64,000 nt of DNA. Origin: Bacteroidales bacterium. Lineage in GTDB: Bacteria > Bacteroidota > Bacteroidia > Bacteroidales > UBA10428. Under the pieces are notes generated by a model. The model saw only the letters and a list, made by a program, of their open reading frames with translations. It was not told the origin of the DNA and made no database searches. Every line of letters starts with the position of its first letter. The first letter of the stretch is position 1. The DNA lies in the NCBI GenBank assembly GCA_016929525.1, contig JAFGIP010000117.1, positions 1 through 64,000 on the forward strand. Reading direction: 5' to 3'. Positions 25,439 to 34,768 of this stretch are shown here, piece after piece. Position numbers and translations under genes: made by a program.

Positions 25439-26288
25439 GATAACACTGAATAGAATTAAAGATAAAGGATTCCTGGTTACTGGTATTATCAGCACTTTTA
25501 TCGGATTGGTGCTTCTGCTGATATTCATGGCAGATATATTTATTGAAGGTGCTCCGCGTATCAGCTGGAAGTTTATTGTCAGCCTTCCGTCAAGAATCCC
25601 GGAACGTGCCGGTATTTATACTGCTATGATGGGATCAGTCTGGGTACTGATTTTAACTACGATTATTTCCTTCCCTATAGGTGTAAGTGCAGGGATTTAT
25701 TTGGAAGAATATGCAAAGCAGGGAAGGCTTTCACGCCTGCTTGAAGTAAATATCTCAAACCTTGCAGGCGTGCCGTCAATCATTTACGGGTTACTTGGAT
25801 TAGAGATATTTGCCCGTGTAATGAGATTGGGAAGTTCTGTTTTAGCCGGCAGTATAACCCTGGCACTTCTTATATTGCCGATTATCATCGTTGCTACCCG
25901 TGAAAGTATTAAAGCTGTACCCCAGTCGATAAGAGACGCATCATATGCGCTGGGGGCATCGAAATGGCAGACGATATACAGACAGGTATTACCGGCTTCA
26001 TTCGGAGGGATTTTAACAGGTGTAATTCTTGCCCTTTCGAGAGCTGTTGGTGAAGCTGCTCCGCTTATTGTTGTGGGTGCTTTAGCTTATGTTCCATTTG
26101 CACCCAGAAGCCCTCTGGATGATTTTTCAATATTACCGATTCAGATTTTTAACTGGATATCGCGTCCTCAACACGGATTTATAGTTAATGCAGCAGCAGC
26201 AATAATAATATTGCTGATCATAACATTTGCCATGAACGGCATAGCAATTTATTTACGCAGTCGTTGGCAAAAAAGGGTTTCGTGGTAA
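25431..26288 (+). CDS. pstA: Phosphate ABC transporter permease PstA
   Basis: A 285-residue inner-membrane permease. PstA features: FPIGVSAGIYLEEYA, NLAGVPSIIYGLLGLEIFAR, and the EAA loop KAVPQSIRDASYALGASKWQTIYRQVLP with ALSRAVGEAAPLIVVGAL after it. Together with PstC it forms the membrane channel of the phosphate importer. The start codon lies inside the end of pstC; the pstB gene follows after 19 bp. Confidence 0.95.
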   Translation: MNRITLNRIKDKGFLVTGIISTFIGLVLLLIFMADIFIEGAPRISWKFIVSLPSRIPERAGIYTAMMGSVWVLILTTIISFPIGVSAGIYLEEYAKQGRLSRLLEVNISNLAGVPSIIYGLLGLEIFARVMRLGSSVLAGSITLALLILPIIIVATRESIKAVPQSIRDASYALGASKWQTIYRQVLPASFGGILTGVILALSRAVGEAAPLIVVGALAYVPFAPRSPLDDFSILPIQIFNWISRPQHGFIVNAAAAIIILLIITFAMNGIAIYLRSRWQKRVSW

Positions 26289-26307
26289 CAACCTGACGGA
26301 ATAATAT

Positions 26308-27153
26308 ATGTTTACAGAAGCAGAGATAATGGATTTAATAATGACAAAAGACAGCAAAACAGAACATCTGGTAAATGATATAATTGATAAACCAGTTGAA
26401 GAACATAAGATTACAACAAAGAATGTGAATGTATTTTATGGTGATTTTAAGGCATTGAAAAATATAAGCATGAAGATCAGGCCGTTTTCTGTTACTGCAC
26501 TTATCGGACCATCTGGGTGCGGTAAATCAACTTATTTACGTGTATTCAACAGGATGAATGACTATATCAACGGATTTCGGTTGGAAGGAAAAGTGGTCAT
26601 TGATGGTGTAAATATCTATAAGGATAAAATAATTCTTGAAAAGCTTAGAAAAGAGGTTGGAATGGTATTTCAGAAACCAAATCCTTTTCCGAAATCAATT
26701 TTTGATAATGTAGCTTATGGACTTCAGATCCAGGGTATGAAGGATAAACATTTCATAAATGAGAGGGTAGAAACATCGTTGAAAAAGGTAGTACTTTGGG
26801 ACGAAGTGAAAGATGATCTGAAAAAGAATGCATTGGCTCTTTCCGGAGGACAACAGCAACGATTATGCATTGCAAGAACCCTGGCTGTTGAACCCAATAT
26901 TATTTTAATGGACGAACCTACCTCGGCGTTAGACCCTATTTCGACAGGCAAAATAGAAGAGCTTATATTTGAATTAAAAAATGAATATACGATCCTGATA
27001 GTAACCCATAATATGCAACAGGCAGGACGTGTCAGCGACAGGACAGCGTTTTTTTATTTGGGTGAACTTATTGAAGAAGGTTTGACAAAAAACATTTTTC
27101 TCAATCCCAAAGAAGAAAGAACCGAGAATTATATTACCGGGCGATTTGGTTAA
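26308..27153 (+). CDS. pstB: Phosphate ABC transporter ATPase PstB
   Basis: A 281-residue ABC ATPase. Walker A is GPSGCGKST (67-75), the signature LSGGQ is at 178-182, Walker B and switch are [13 protein letters not shown] (198-210) and the H-loop lies in [26 protein letters not shown] and [14 protein letters not shown] are PstB hallmarks. The first 35 residues are a non-conserved extension; internal Met codons at residues 8 and 12 are possible true starts. Powers the Pst importer and takes part in PhoU-dependent signalling. Confidence 0.95.
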   Translation: MFTEAEIMDLIMTKDSKTEHLVNDIIDKPVEEHKITTKNVNVFYGDFKALKNISMKIRPFSVTALIGPSGCGKSTYLRVFNRMNDYINGFRLEGKVVIDGVNIYKDKIILEKLRKEVGMVFQKPNPFPKSIFDNVAYGLQIQGMKDKHFINERVETSLKKVVLWDEVKDDLKKNALALSGGQQQRLCIARTLAVEPNIILMDEPTSALDPISTGKIEELIFELKNEYTILIVTHNMQQAGRVSDRTAFFYLGELIEEGLTKNIFLNPKEERTENYITGRFG

Positions 27154-27202
27154 GGGATTTCTTTTATTATTTTATTTTTGATAAGATATAATACGATAAA
27201 CT

Positions 27203-27910
27203 ATGATACCGTTAGAATACGAAATTGATCATTTAAAAGATATTTTCTTCGAGATGGTTGATCTGGTGCGCGACCAGCTGACACTTACCAAGGAAGCTAT
27301 CATGACAAATGATAGTGATGTTGCCAGTGAGGTTATGCGCAAAGAAGGAAGGGTAAACTCTTATGAATTAAGTATTGACAGGGAATGTGAAGATTTTATG
27401 GCATTGCAGGCACCGGTGGCTACCGATCTGAGAATGGTCATTGCTATTCTGAAAATGTCGGGCAGCCTTGAACGTATTGGTGACCATGCGTATCGAATTT
27501 CCAGTTTTATTTACGACGATAAATTGGTCGTTAAAAAAAATCTTATCAAAATACTACATCTTACCGAGCTGTTTGATACAATAGATAAAATGCTGGAAAA
27601 TGTAATTCAGGCTTTGGACACTGCGGATACAAAGATTGCGAAAACAGTTTTTAAACAGGATAAGGTTCTGGATAGGATTAATAAGAATGTTCCTGAAATT
27701 ATGGAAGATTATATCAAAAGCTCAAAAGATACATTACCTAATATTATATTGGCATCAAGGACCATTGGGAAGCTGGAGAGGATTGGTGATTTAATAAAGA
27801 ACATTGCTGAAGAGGTTATTTTCTATTATGAATCAAAAGTGGTAAAACATCAAAGGCGTAATAAAAAAATAAAAAAGATGTTTAATAAAAATTATTCCGG
27901 GAAAGAATAA
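27203..27910 (+). CDS. phoU: Phosphate regulatory protein PhoU
   Basis: A 235-residue all-helical protein with two PhoU three-helix bundles. Metal-binding motifs ERIGDHAYRIS (about 92-102) and ERIGDLIKNIAEEV (about 193-206) are conserved. PhoU couples the Pst transporter to the PhoR kinase and damps phosphate uptake and Pho expression when phosphate is plentiful. It ends the operon, 49 bp after pstB, and is convergent with the Pit-type transporter, 22 bp away. No terminator hairpin is seen between them. Confidence 0.95.
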   Translation: MIPLEYEIDHLKDIFFEMVDLVRDQLTLTKEAIMTNDSDVASEVMRKEGRVNSYELSIDRECEDFMALQAPVATDLRMVIAILKMSGSLERIGDHAYRISSFIYDDKLVVKKNLIKILHLTELFDTIDKMLENVIQALDTADTKIAKTVFKQDKVLDRINKNVPEIMEDYIKSSKDTLPNIILASRTIGKLERIGDLIKNIAEEVIFYYESKVVKHQRRNKKIKKMFNKNYSGKE

Positions 27911-27932
27911 AGAATGCACTAACTTATATGTT

Positions 27933-30212
27933 TTAATTCAGGACAGAAAATCCGGAACTCATCACTTCCTTTTTATTTATCTCGGAAAAATCACGAAACG
28001 ATTTATAAATGTTATTTACATGAAGAACAAGATTTTTAGTCTCACTCAGTATATCCATGTATAGCATATTTGTACGTGTACTTCCCGGTTCCGATTTAAT
28101 CAGTTTTAACTGCTTCTTCCTTGCTCTGGTGATTTCGTTGACGATTTCCTGCGAACTCGCAATAGTCTTTTCGGACTTTGTAAAGTCTCCTTCGGAAGCA
28201 GCATCAACTACATTGGTAATATAAGTTTTGAGCTGCCGGCCTAATTCTGTCAAACTCTTTGCCTGGTTTTCAGAGAGTGGTTTGTGATTATTATCTATGT
28301 GTTTGAAAGCGGGATTAACAATGTGCGTCATGCAGTGCATTGTCTCACGCAGGTAATCAATAATTTCGATGTAATTATGGCTGCCTTCAAATGATTCTTC
28401 CCTTAATACCTGGAGAATTCCGGGAATGTCTTTTTTAAGTTTTTTGGTATGTTTGTTTAATTCTTTAACATTTTTAACATTTTCCTTCATTTTTTTTCTT
28501 TTCTCACAAATCAGAAATTCAACAGAGTTATTGAAAGTTTTATATGTGGCCAAAAGAATACCTGAAACCTGTTCTGAACAATTTTCATAAATACCACTAC
28601 CATCTATAATGGTAACAGCCTTTTTTCTTTCTTTTGATGCTTCAACTTCTTTCCTATTATGAAATGCATGTGTTTTTATTACCAGGAATGCCGCCAGTGG
28701 AATTAGAGCTGCTAGTCCCCATAGGTTCGACCAATAAAGTATCAGGGCAACAAGAAGTGATACTGTAAATGCGCTGAAGGCAGTAAAAAACCATCCTCCA
28801 ACTACGGTAACTACACCGGTTATCCTGTAAACTGCACTTTCCCTTCCCCAAGCACCATCGGCAAGCGAAGAGCCCATGGCTACCATAAATGTTACATAGG
28901 TTGTTGACAACGGAAGTTTAAGAGATGTAGCAAAAGCAATCAGTATGCTGGCAACAACCAGGTTAACCGATGCCCTTATTAAATCGAATGAAACGCCGGG
29001 ATTTTTCTTCAGATATTCTTTATAATGTGCCGGATCAAATCGTTTTTCTGCCCATTTAAGTATTCCACTTGGCAATATGGTTTGTATACCTTTATTTAAT
29101 ATCACAGCCTGGCGGACAATTGAACGGGCAATAATGCTCGATTCAAAGCGTTCATTAATTTGATTCTGGTCACTGAGATTTAAGGTGGTTTTTACTACAG
29201 AACGAGCCTTTTTACTTAACCACAATGTAATTACCATAATCAATCCGGCTATTAATAAATACATTGTAGGGGTTTTTACTTTACCGGCAAGAGATGACAT
29301 TAAAAAGCCGTTCGGATCTGCGCCGTCTGCTTCGGAAAATATTCTGAATGATTCAAACCCTGCAAGAGGTACTCCGATAAAGTTGACAAGGTCATTGCCT
29401 GCAAAGGCCATGGCAAGTGCAAATGTGCCTGCAAAGACAATAAACTTCAAGACATTGAAATTAAATATCCAGTTTAATAATTGTAAAATAAACGTCCATG
29501 TTATCATGCTACCTGTGAGTATCAGCATGGTATGTGTTTTAATCCAGTTAACATTTTCATCTGTCATGAACGAAGCCCCTTTTGCGCCTTTTATTAATAT
29601 GAAATATGTTATTGAGGTAATGGCAATACCTCCCCAGATGGCACCAAAATATTTAATAGTCCTTGTATAATTAAAGGAGAACAACAAACGCGAAAGATAT
29701 TGTATAAAAGCTCCAACAGTAAAAGCTATTGCTACCGATAACAGTATTCCTGAAATAATTGCAAGGGCCTTACCTGAATTAATATAACTGCCCATCATAT
29801 TTAATTCTTCACCCTTGTTAATAATTGTAACGATAGCTATGCCAACAGCGGCCCCCAGCAATTCAAATACAATAGAAACTGTTGTTGAGGTTGGTAAACC
29901 AAATGTGTTGAATAAATCCAGTAATATAACATCGGTAAGCATTACCGCCAGGAAGATGATCATTATATTATAAAAAGAAAAAGATTCCGGGTAGAAAATC
30001 CCTTTTCTGGCAACTTCCATCATACCACTTGAAAATGTAGCTCCAACCAATACACCGGCAGCAGCAACTGCAAGTATAATGCGCAGTGATGCTACTTTAG
30101 CTCCAATTGCAGAATTTAAAAAATTGACAGCATCGTTACTGACACCTACTATTAAATCTGATATGGCAAGAATAAAAAGAACAGCTACAATAAGAATAAA
30201 TAACTTTTCCAT
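27933..30212 (-). CDS. Pit-type phosphate transporter with C-terminal PhoU-like domain
   Basis: A 759-residue protein. The first 510 residues or so form the PHO4/Pit low-affinity phosphate transporter, with the paired signatures GVSNDAVNFLNSAIG (23-37) and FAGNDLVNFIGVPLAG (270-285), and more than ten membrane helices in two blocks separated by a cytoplasmic stretch. The last 220 residues or so (from about 540) are soluble, highly charged and helical, resembling PhoU/DUF47 bundles, which may regulate transport. It lies at the end of the phosphate locus, opposite phoU, and starts 177 bp from a broken PhoB-like gene. Counter-ion is not known. Confidence 0.88.
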   Translation of the reverse strand: MEKLFILIVAVLFILAISDLIVGVSNDAVNFLNSAIGAKVASLRIILAVAAAGVLVGATFSSGMMEVARKGIFYPESFSFYNIMIIFLAVMLTDVILLDLFNTFGLPTSTTVSIVFELLGAAVGIAIVTIINKGEELNMMGSYINSGKALAIISGILLSVAIAFTVGAFIQYLSRLLFSFNYTRTIKYFGAIWGGIAITSITYFILIKGAKGASFMTDENVNWIKTHTMLILTGSMITWTFILQLLNWIFNFNVLKFIVFAGTFALAMAFAGNDLVNFIGVPLAGFESFRIFSEADGADPNGFLMSSLAGKVKTPTMYLLIAGLIMVITLWLSKKARSVVKTTLNLSDQNQINERFESSIIARSIVRQAVILNKGIQTILPSGILKWAEKRFDPAHYKEYLKKNPGVSFDLIRASVNLVVASILIAFATSLKLPLSTTYVTFMVAMGSSLADGAWGRESAVYRITGVVTVVGGWFFTAFSAFTVSLLVALILYWSNLWGLAALIPLAAFLVIKTHAFHNRKEVEASKERKKAVTIIDGSGIYENCSEQVSGILLATYKTFNNSVEFLICEKRKKMKENVKNVKELNKHTKKLKKDIPGILQVLREESFEGSHNYIEIIDYLRETMHCMTHIVNPAFKHIDNNHKPLSENQAKSLTELGRQLKTYITNVVDAASEGDFTKSEKTIASSQEIVNEITRARKKQLKLIKSEPGSTRTNMLYMDILSETKNLVLHVNNIYKSFRDFSEINKKEVMSSGFSVLN

Positions 30213-30270
30213 TTTTATTGATTTCTGCGGCAGAAATAATTTTGGCGACCAATTTAGTACTTTTTCTATG

Positions 30271-30315
30271 TTAAATAATTGTTAAGCCACTTAATTTAGA
30301 ATTAAAATTAATTAA
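30271..30315. promoter_or_regulatory. TTAA-rich possible Pho-box cluster upstream of the Pit transporter
   Basis: TTAA occurs at 30271, 30282, 30291, 30302 and 30312, with spacings of 11, 9, 11 and 10 bp. The phasing is looser than at pstS and the DNA is very AT-rich, so chance is possible. It lies between the leftward transporter and the rightward broken regulator. Confidence 0.35.
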
Positions 30316-30389
30316 GTCAATAATAATTATTTCTTAATACCTTCCTGAGTTAAGTCTTATATTTTTACAACTGGCAGATACCAGAAAAA

Positions 30390-31083
30390 ATGAATCTATC
30401 CGATGCTAAAGTACTTGTTGTCGACGATGACAGAGATATTATAGAATTTCTTTCTTACAATTTAAAGAAGAGTGGATTTAATCTTCATGTAGCTTACAAC
30501 GGTAAAGATGCAATCAATTTGGTTCAGCGAATTTAGCCACATTTGATTTTGTTAGATATTATGATGCCGGAAATGGACGGGATAGAAACTTGTGAAAAGA
30601 TCAGAGAAAATCCATTGAATGAAAACATACGTATAGCTTTTCTGTCGGCAAGAGCAGAGGATTATTCGCAGATTGCAGGTTTTGCCGCAGGTGCAGATGA
30701 TTATATCATAAAACCGGTCAAACCTAAAGTATTGCTTTCCAGATTGAGTGCAATTTTAAAAAGATATGGCATTAGAAAAAGCATGACTGAACAGGGGCAG
30801 AATGTAAACAGGTTTAATGATTTAGTGATTGATACTGATAAACATTTTGTTTTTTGGTGATCGTGAACTTATGATGCCGCTTAAAGAATTTAATCTTTTA
30901 TTATTATTAACTTCCAAACCTTCCGGAGTTTTTACAAGAGAAGAAATATTTGATCATCTCTGGGGGACAGAAATATTTGTTGGCGACAGGACTATAGATG
31001 TTTATATAAAAAAACTCAGAGAAAAGATAGGTGATAAGAAAATTGTAACGATAAAAGGAGTAGGTTATAAGTTTGAAACCTGA
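30390..31083 (+). pseudogene. Broken OmpR/PhoB-family response regulator (second copy)
   Basis: The sequence follows the intact regulator at 21304-21999 throughout. It starts at ATG 30390 (VLVVDDDRDIIEFLSYNLKK...), but codon 49 is TAG at 30534-30536, where the intact copy has Leu. The frame then continues through LILLDIMMPEMDG and the receiver to TGA at 30858-30860. The winged helix (MMPLKEFNLLLLLTSKP ... VGDRTIDVYIKKLREKIG ... IKGVGYKFET) resumes in the +1 frame after a run of six T at 30850-30855. One nonsense change plus one frameshift argue for loss of function. It was probably a paralogous phosphate regulator next to the Pit transporter. Confidence 0.88.
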
Positions 31084-31109
31084 GTGCTGATAAAACGATA
31101 ATAGCAATT

Positions 31110-31139
31110 AAGAAGCCCGCTGGTTTTAGCAGGCTTCTT
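31110..31139. terminator. Hairpin between the broken regulator and the TPR gene
   Basis: AAGAAGCC (31110-31117) pairs with GGCTTCTT (31132-31139), with a further short GCT/AGC pairing inside. Located between convergent genes, it can serve both directions. Confidence 0.65.
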
Positions 31140-31143
31140 ATTT

Positions 31144-32487
31144 CTATTTGGTTGTTCTTACTGTCGTACTTTCGTTGATCCAGCAACCAACAGTATAATT
31201 CTGACCATCGGTATATCCGTTAAAAAATGTGATTTCCTGGTTTGGAAATAATCTGGAATATGCATTTATCTGCTCATTTGCAGTTTCTGTAACTGACGGA
31301 TCTACTGTCTTGGCTTTAATAAACTGATCAACAGCAGCCCAGTACACAGCCTGATTCTCAAAGTCGTTGCTGCCGCAACTTCCGTTACTTGCCGCATAGG
31401 CCCTTCCAATGATAATATATGCTTCACCAAGGTCGCTTTTCAGGCTAAGTGCATTCTGACAGTATTTACGGGTTGTGGGGTAATCTTTTAGCTGGTACTG
31501 TATTTTAGCCAGGTTGAAGTAATAAAGTGCTTTCTTTTCTTTGTCTGTTTCCTGCTCGATGGCCTTTTTATAATATTCGGTAGCCTTACCATATTCCTGT
31601 CTGATAGCAAAAACATTGGCTAATCCTGCTCCGGACTGTGCTGATGGTTCGAGTTTGTATAATTTTTCAGCTGTTTTTGCATAAAGATCAGATTCCTGGC
31701 AACCTGTTTCTGAAAGTAGTGTTGTGATTTTTTTTAACTGCTCAATATTTTCCGGATCTGCTTCATATTTTACTGTAAATATATTGATTAGTGATTCGCA
31801 ATCTGCTGCTCCGCTTTCGGCAAATATCTTTTCAATGCCTTCTATTGACTGTTCTGTATTTCTCCCTGTCTTCCCTTTGGCAATCTTAGCATCCATATGG
31901 TCCATTATTTTCACATAGTTACTGATCATAACATCTGCACCAAGTATGTCTTTTTGCATCAGATTATATGTTGCTGATATAAATGTTAAGGCAACAGCAT
32001 CCTGAACTTCATCTTTCTGAAGATCGACCGATTTCTCAAGATATCCGTATGCTTCCACAATATCTTCAATTCGGTATTTTAAAAGATCAATTCCTTTCTT
32101 TCCATATACCAGTCCTTCTTCATTGAAATTCACCATGCGCTGATCGTACATATTCATCAATTCATCGATGTGTACGTTTTTTGATTCTTCATCTTCGGCA
32201 TTTTCAATTTTATAGTCTAGAATTTTAGCACCCTGGATATAAATGTTTTTACTTGATTTCGGACAATTCTCCAGACAAAATTTCCATGAGTCATACGCAT
32301 ATTCATATGTTTTGATTTTTACATACTGGCTCATTATTGAAAGATTCTGGGCACATTCCATCCTCGACGCACTATCAATACCGTAATCAGGATTTTCATG
32401 TATACTAACTCTTTGTGCATTTAATGTACTGGTTATTAAAAAGAAACCAGTGCTCAAAAACACATTTATTAAAACTAACTTTTTCAT
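31144..32487 (-). CDS. Exported TPR-repeat protein
   Basis: I place the start at ATG 32487, giving 447 residues with a signal peptide MKKLVLINVFLSTGFFLITS...AQ; an ATG 24 codons further upstream leads into a charged stretch before the signal peptide and is less likely. The body consists of tetratricopeptide repeats, clear around KALYYFNLAKIQYQLKDYPTTRKYCQNALSLKSDLGEAYIIIGRAYA. The C-terminus (FFNGYTDGQNYTVGCWINESTTVRTTK) is a conserved tail found on TPR proteins of Bacteroidota. It probably acts as a periplasmic scaffold; no partner can be named. Confidence 0.85.
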   Translation of the reverse strand: MKKLVLINVFLSTGFFLITSTLNAQRVSIHENPDYGIDSASRMECAQNLSIMSQYVKIKTYEYAYDSWKFCLENCPKSSKNIYIQGAKILDYKIENAEDEESKNVHIDELMNMYDQRMVNFNEEGLVYGKKGIDLLKYRIEDIVEAYGYLEKSVDLQKDEVQDAVALTFISATYNLMQKDILGADVMISNYVKIMDHMDAKIAKGKTGRNTEQSIEGIEKIFAESGAADCESLINIFTVKYEADPENIEQLKKITTLLSETGCQESDLYAKTAEKLYKLEPSAQSGAGLANVFAIRQEYGKATEYYKKAIEQETDKEKKALYYFNLAKIQYQLKDYPTTRKYCQNALSLKSDLGEAYIIIGRAYAASNGSCGSNDFENQAVYWAAVDQFIKAKTVDPSVTETANEQINAYSRLFPNQEITFFNGYTDGQNYTVGCWINESTTVRTTK

Positions 32488-32666
32488 AATTCTGATTTTT
32501 ATAACTAATATTTCACGGTAATCTTGAGTAGAGTTGCGAAAATAATACATAAGGAACATTAATGCAAAAATCAGTTTTTTTGTACATTGTTATTAACTCA
32601 TGATTTATATTATAAAAACTGGAATTTATTTTTTGCAATTTTGTAGCAGGTAATAAGTTTAAGTGT

Positions 32667-33020
32667 ATGACTGAGAATAGATTATACGATTTTACATTTC
32701 TTAATAAAATATCTGGCGGCGATCAGTCCTTCATTCTTGAAATGATCAATACCTTTAAAGAAACAGCGCCTGATTATTTAAAGAAAGCCAGATTATATCT
32801 CGATAATGAAGCGATTGATGCGTTAAGTAAAGAAACACACAGATTTATTCCGGGGGTTTCTTTTTTAGGAGCAAAACTTTTGGAGGAAGACCTTTTAAAG
32901 ATTGAGGACTATACGAAAAAAGGTGAAAACCTTGATAAAGTGCCTGAACTTATAGAAAATGTCGATCATAAAATTCATTCACTTATTGATATCTTTAATA
33001 AAGAATTTAGCACTTCATAA
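32667..33020 (+). CDS. Histidine phosphotransfer (Hpt) protein
   Basis: A 117-residue all-helical Hpt domain. The phosphorylated histidine is probably His58 in KETHRFIPGVSFLGAKLL. Such proteins pass phosphate between hybrid kinases and response regulators. Its stop codon overlaps the start of the next gene, a single receiver domain, in the sequence TAATG, so the two are translated together and are probably phosphorelay partners. No hybrid kinase is adjacent. Confidence 0.85.
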   Translation: MTENRLYDFTFLNKISGGDQSFILEMINTFKETAPDYLKKARLYLDNEAIDALSKETHRFIPGVSFLGAKLLEEDLLKIEDYTKKGENLDKVPELIENVDHKIHSLIDIFNKEFSTS

Positions 33021-33385
33021 TGAATATACTCTATGCTGAAGATGATATTATGATGCAGAAAGTTGTGATTAAAGCACTGATACGACTAGGTTATGAAATT
33101 ACAACTGTGGATGATGGGGTGGAAGCGTTGGAAGCAATTGAAAATGAAAAATTCGATCTGATAATTCTTGATGTATTCATGCCAAAAGCCAGTGGATTTG
33201 AAGTAGTTGAATACATGAGGGAAAATTTGAAAATAAACACCCCTGTTCTGATGATCAGCAGAAGTCATTTAGATGAGGCAATTCAGAAAGCATACACCTC
33301 GGGGGCCAACGATTATATTGTAAAACCGTTTGATCCTGAAGAGCTTGTATTGAAGATTACAAAGATGCTGGCTCCTTATCGTTGA
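33020..33385 (+). CDS. Single-domain (CheY-like) response regulator
   Basis: A 121-residue receiver with no output domain. Acidic pair Glu7-Asp8-Asp9, phosphoacceptor Asp51 (LIILDVFMPKASG), Ser in MISRS and Lys in YIVKPFDPEE. It starts within the hpt stop codon. It may feed phosphate to or from the Hpt protein, or act by binding a partner. The nitrilase-like gene follows after 16 bp and may be cotranscribed. Confidence 0.9.
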   Translation: MNILYAEDDIMMQKVVIKALIRLGYEITTVDDGVEALEAIENEKFDLIILDVFMPKASGFEVVEYMRENLKINTPVLMISRSHLDEAIQKAYTSGANDYIVKPFDPEELVLKITKMLAPYR

Positions 33386-33401
33386 AATTATCTTAATTAA
33401 G

Positions 33402-34178
33402 ATGAAATCCTCTTTAAAAGTTGTGCTTCTTCAGTATGATGTTATCTGGAATAACCTTGAAGTCAACCTTGAAAAAATAATGTTACTTCTTGGTTCTGTT
33501 AGACAGAAAATCGACATTATAATACTTCCCGAAATGTTCGCCACCGGATTTACGCTGCGGCCAAAGTTATTAACAGAGGGAAATGAGAATTTTATTATTG
33601 AGAAATTAAAAGAAATTTCTGAGAATTATAATGCCTGTGTTATCGGAAGCCATCCCTGTAAATCGGACAACAGTTATTATAACAGATTACTTATATTAAA
33701 AGATCAGCACACAGTTTTAACATACGATAAAAAACACTTATTCAAAAAGACAGGGGAAGATAAACAATATTATCCCGGCAGTGAACAGGTAGTATTCGAT
33801 TATCAGGGCTGGAAGATTCTTCCATTGATTTGTTATGATCTGCGTTTTCCGGTCTGGAGCAGAAATACAATGAATTACGACTTATTGGTTTATTCTGCTA
33901 ACTGGCCGGCTGTCAGAAACCATATTTGGGAAACACTTCTTAATGCACGAGCAATTGAAAATCAGTGTTATGTTTGTGGAGTTAACAGAACAGGCGAAGA
34001 CAAAAACAGGATAAAATACATAGGTAATTCACGGGTTATCAATTACAAAGGAGAAATATTAAAGAAACTGGACAATAAGGAAAGTGTTTTAATAACTGAA
34101 CTTAAAATGAAGGAACTTAAAGAATTCCGGGCCCAATTCCCATTTCTTGAAGATGCAGATAAATTCAGGTTTATATGA
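33402..34178 (+). CDS. Nitrilase-superfamily amidohydrolase, omega-amidase type
   Basis: A 258-residue carbon-nitrogen hydrolase. The catalytic triad is visible: Glu44 in ILPEMFATGF, Lys110 in YDKKHLFKKTGED, and Cys144 in LICYDLRFPVWSRN. The pattern, especially ICYDLRFPVW and ANWPAVRNHIWETLLNARAIENQCYV, matches the YafV/Nit2 branch, which hydrolyses 2-oxoglutaramate or 2-oxosuccinamate in amino-acid nitrogen recycling. It is probably metabolic housekeeping carried in the same transcript as the Hpt/receiver pair. Confidence 0.88.
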   Translation: MKSSLKVVLLQYDVIWNNLEVNLEKIMLLLGSVRQKIDIIILPEMFATGFTLRPKLLTEGNENFIIEKLKEISENYNACVIGSHPCKSDNSYYNRLLILKDQHTVLTYDKKHLFKKTGEDKQYYPGSEQVVFDYQGWKILPLICYDLRFPVWSRNTMNYDLLVYSANWPAVRNHIWETLLNARAIENQCYVCGVNRTGEDKNRIKYIGNSRVINYKGEILKKLDNKESVLITELKMKELKEFRAQFPFLEDADKFRFI

Positions 34179-34180
34179 AA

Positions 34181-34206
34181 AATCCCGCATTAATAAATAC
34201 GGGATT
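34181..34206. terminator. Possible terminator between the nitrilase and slyD genes
   Basis: AATCCCG (34181-34187) pairs with CGGGATT (34200-34206); the loop is 12 bases, and a weak T-rich stretch follows. It lies between convergent genes. Confidence 0.5.
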
Positions 34207-34228
34207 ATATTGTAATTCTATAAGTTTA

Positions 34229-34768
34229 TCAGCAATGACCTCCTTCGCCTCCGCAATCGCTGCACCCCTCACAACTGCCTGGATAGTGAGCATGCCCATG
34301 ATGTAATTCTTCTTCCGTTGCTTCTCTTATATCTGTTATTTCACCTTTAAAAAACAAATCTTTTCCTGCAAGCGGATGATTAAAATCCATCTTTACAGAT
34401 TCTTCGGTGATTTCTTTGACAACACCTGACAGTTTATTTCCGGAAGCATCCTGCATAGGTATTTTATTTCCGAGCTTTAACATATTATCGTCTATTTTAC
34501 CGTCAATTTCAAAAGCTTTAACGGGTACATTAATAATAGCATCAATATTTACACTACCGTATGCCTCACTAGCTTCTAAATTAAAATCAAAACTATCACC
34601 TACTTTTAGTCCGTCAATATTTTCCTCGAATTTCGGCAACAAATTATCTGTGCCAAACAGAAATGTAAGCGGAGAATCTTTTGTCAGTGTCTCAATAATT
34701 TTTCCGTTTGCATCATTTTGCCTTAATTCGTATGTAAGCGATACTACTTTTTCTTTTGTTACTTCCAT
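34229..34768 (-). CDS. slyD: SlyD-like FKBP peptidyl-prolyl isomerase
   Basis: A 179-residue cytoplasmic FKBP-type prolyl isomerase with an insert-in-flap chaperone domain. FKBP part: VVSLTYELRQ, FLFGTDNLLPKFEENIDGLKVGD, AYGSVN and FNHPLAGKDLFFKGEITDI. The IF domain occupies about residues 75-125. The C-terminal tail (ELHHGHAHYPGSCEGCSDCGGEGGHC) is rich in His and Cys and probably binds Ni or Zn, as in E. coli SlyD. A -7 element TATTTTTG lies just upstream on its strand. It acts as a folding helper and may donate metal; no hydrogenase is near. Confidence 0.92.
   Translation of the reverse strand: MEVTKEKVVSLTYELRQNDANGKIIETLTKDSPLTFLFGTDNLLPKFEENIDGLKVGDSFDFNLEASEAYGSVNIDAIINVPVKAFEIDGKIDDNMLKLGNKIPMQDASGNKLSGVVKEITEESVKMDFNHPLAGKDLFFKGEITDIREATEEELHHGHAHYPGSCEGCSDCGGEGGHC

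Noticed and set aside
30390-31083. Programmed frameshift or stop readthrough in the second response regulator
   Set aside because: Two unrelated lesions occur, and the shift needed is +1 or loss of two bases, not the -1 expected from a slippery T run; decay is simpler.
32488-32559. Upstream ATG for the TPR gene
   Set aside because: It would put 24 mostly polar residues before a well-formed signal peptide.
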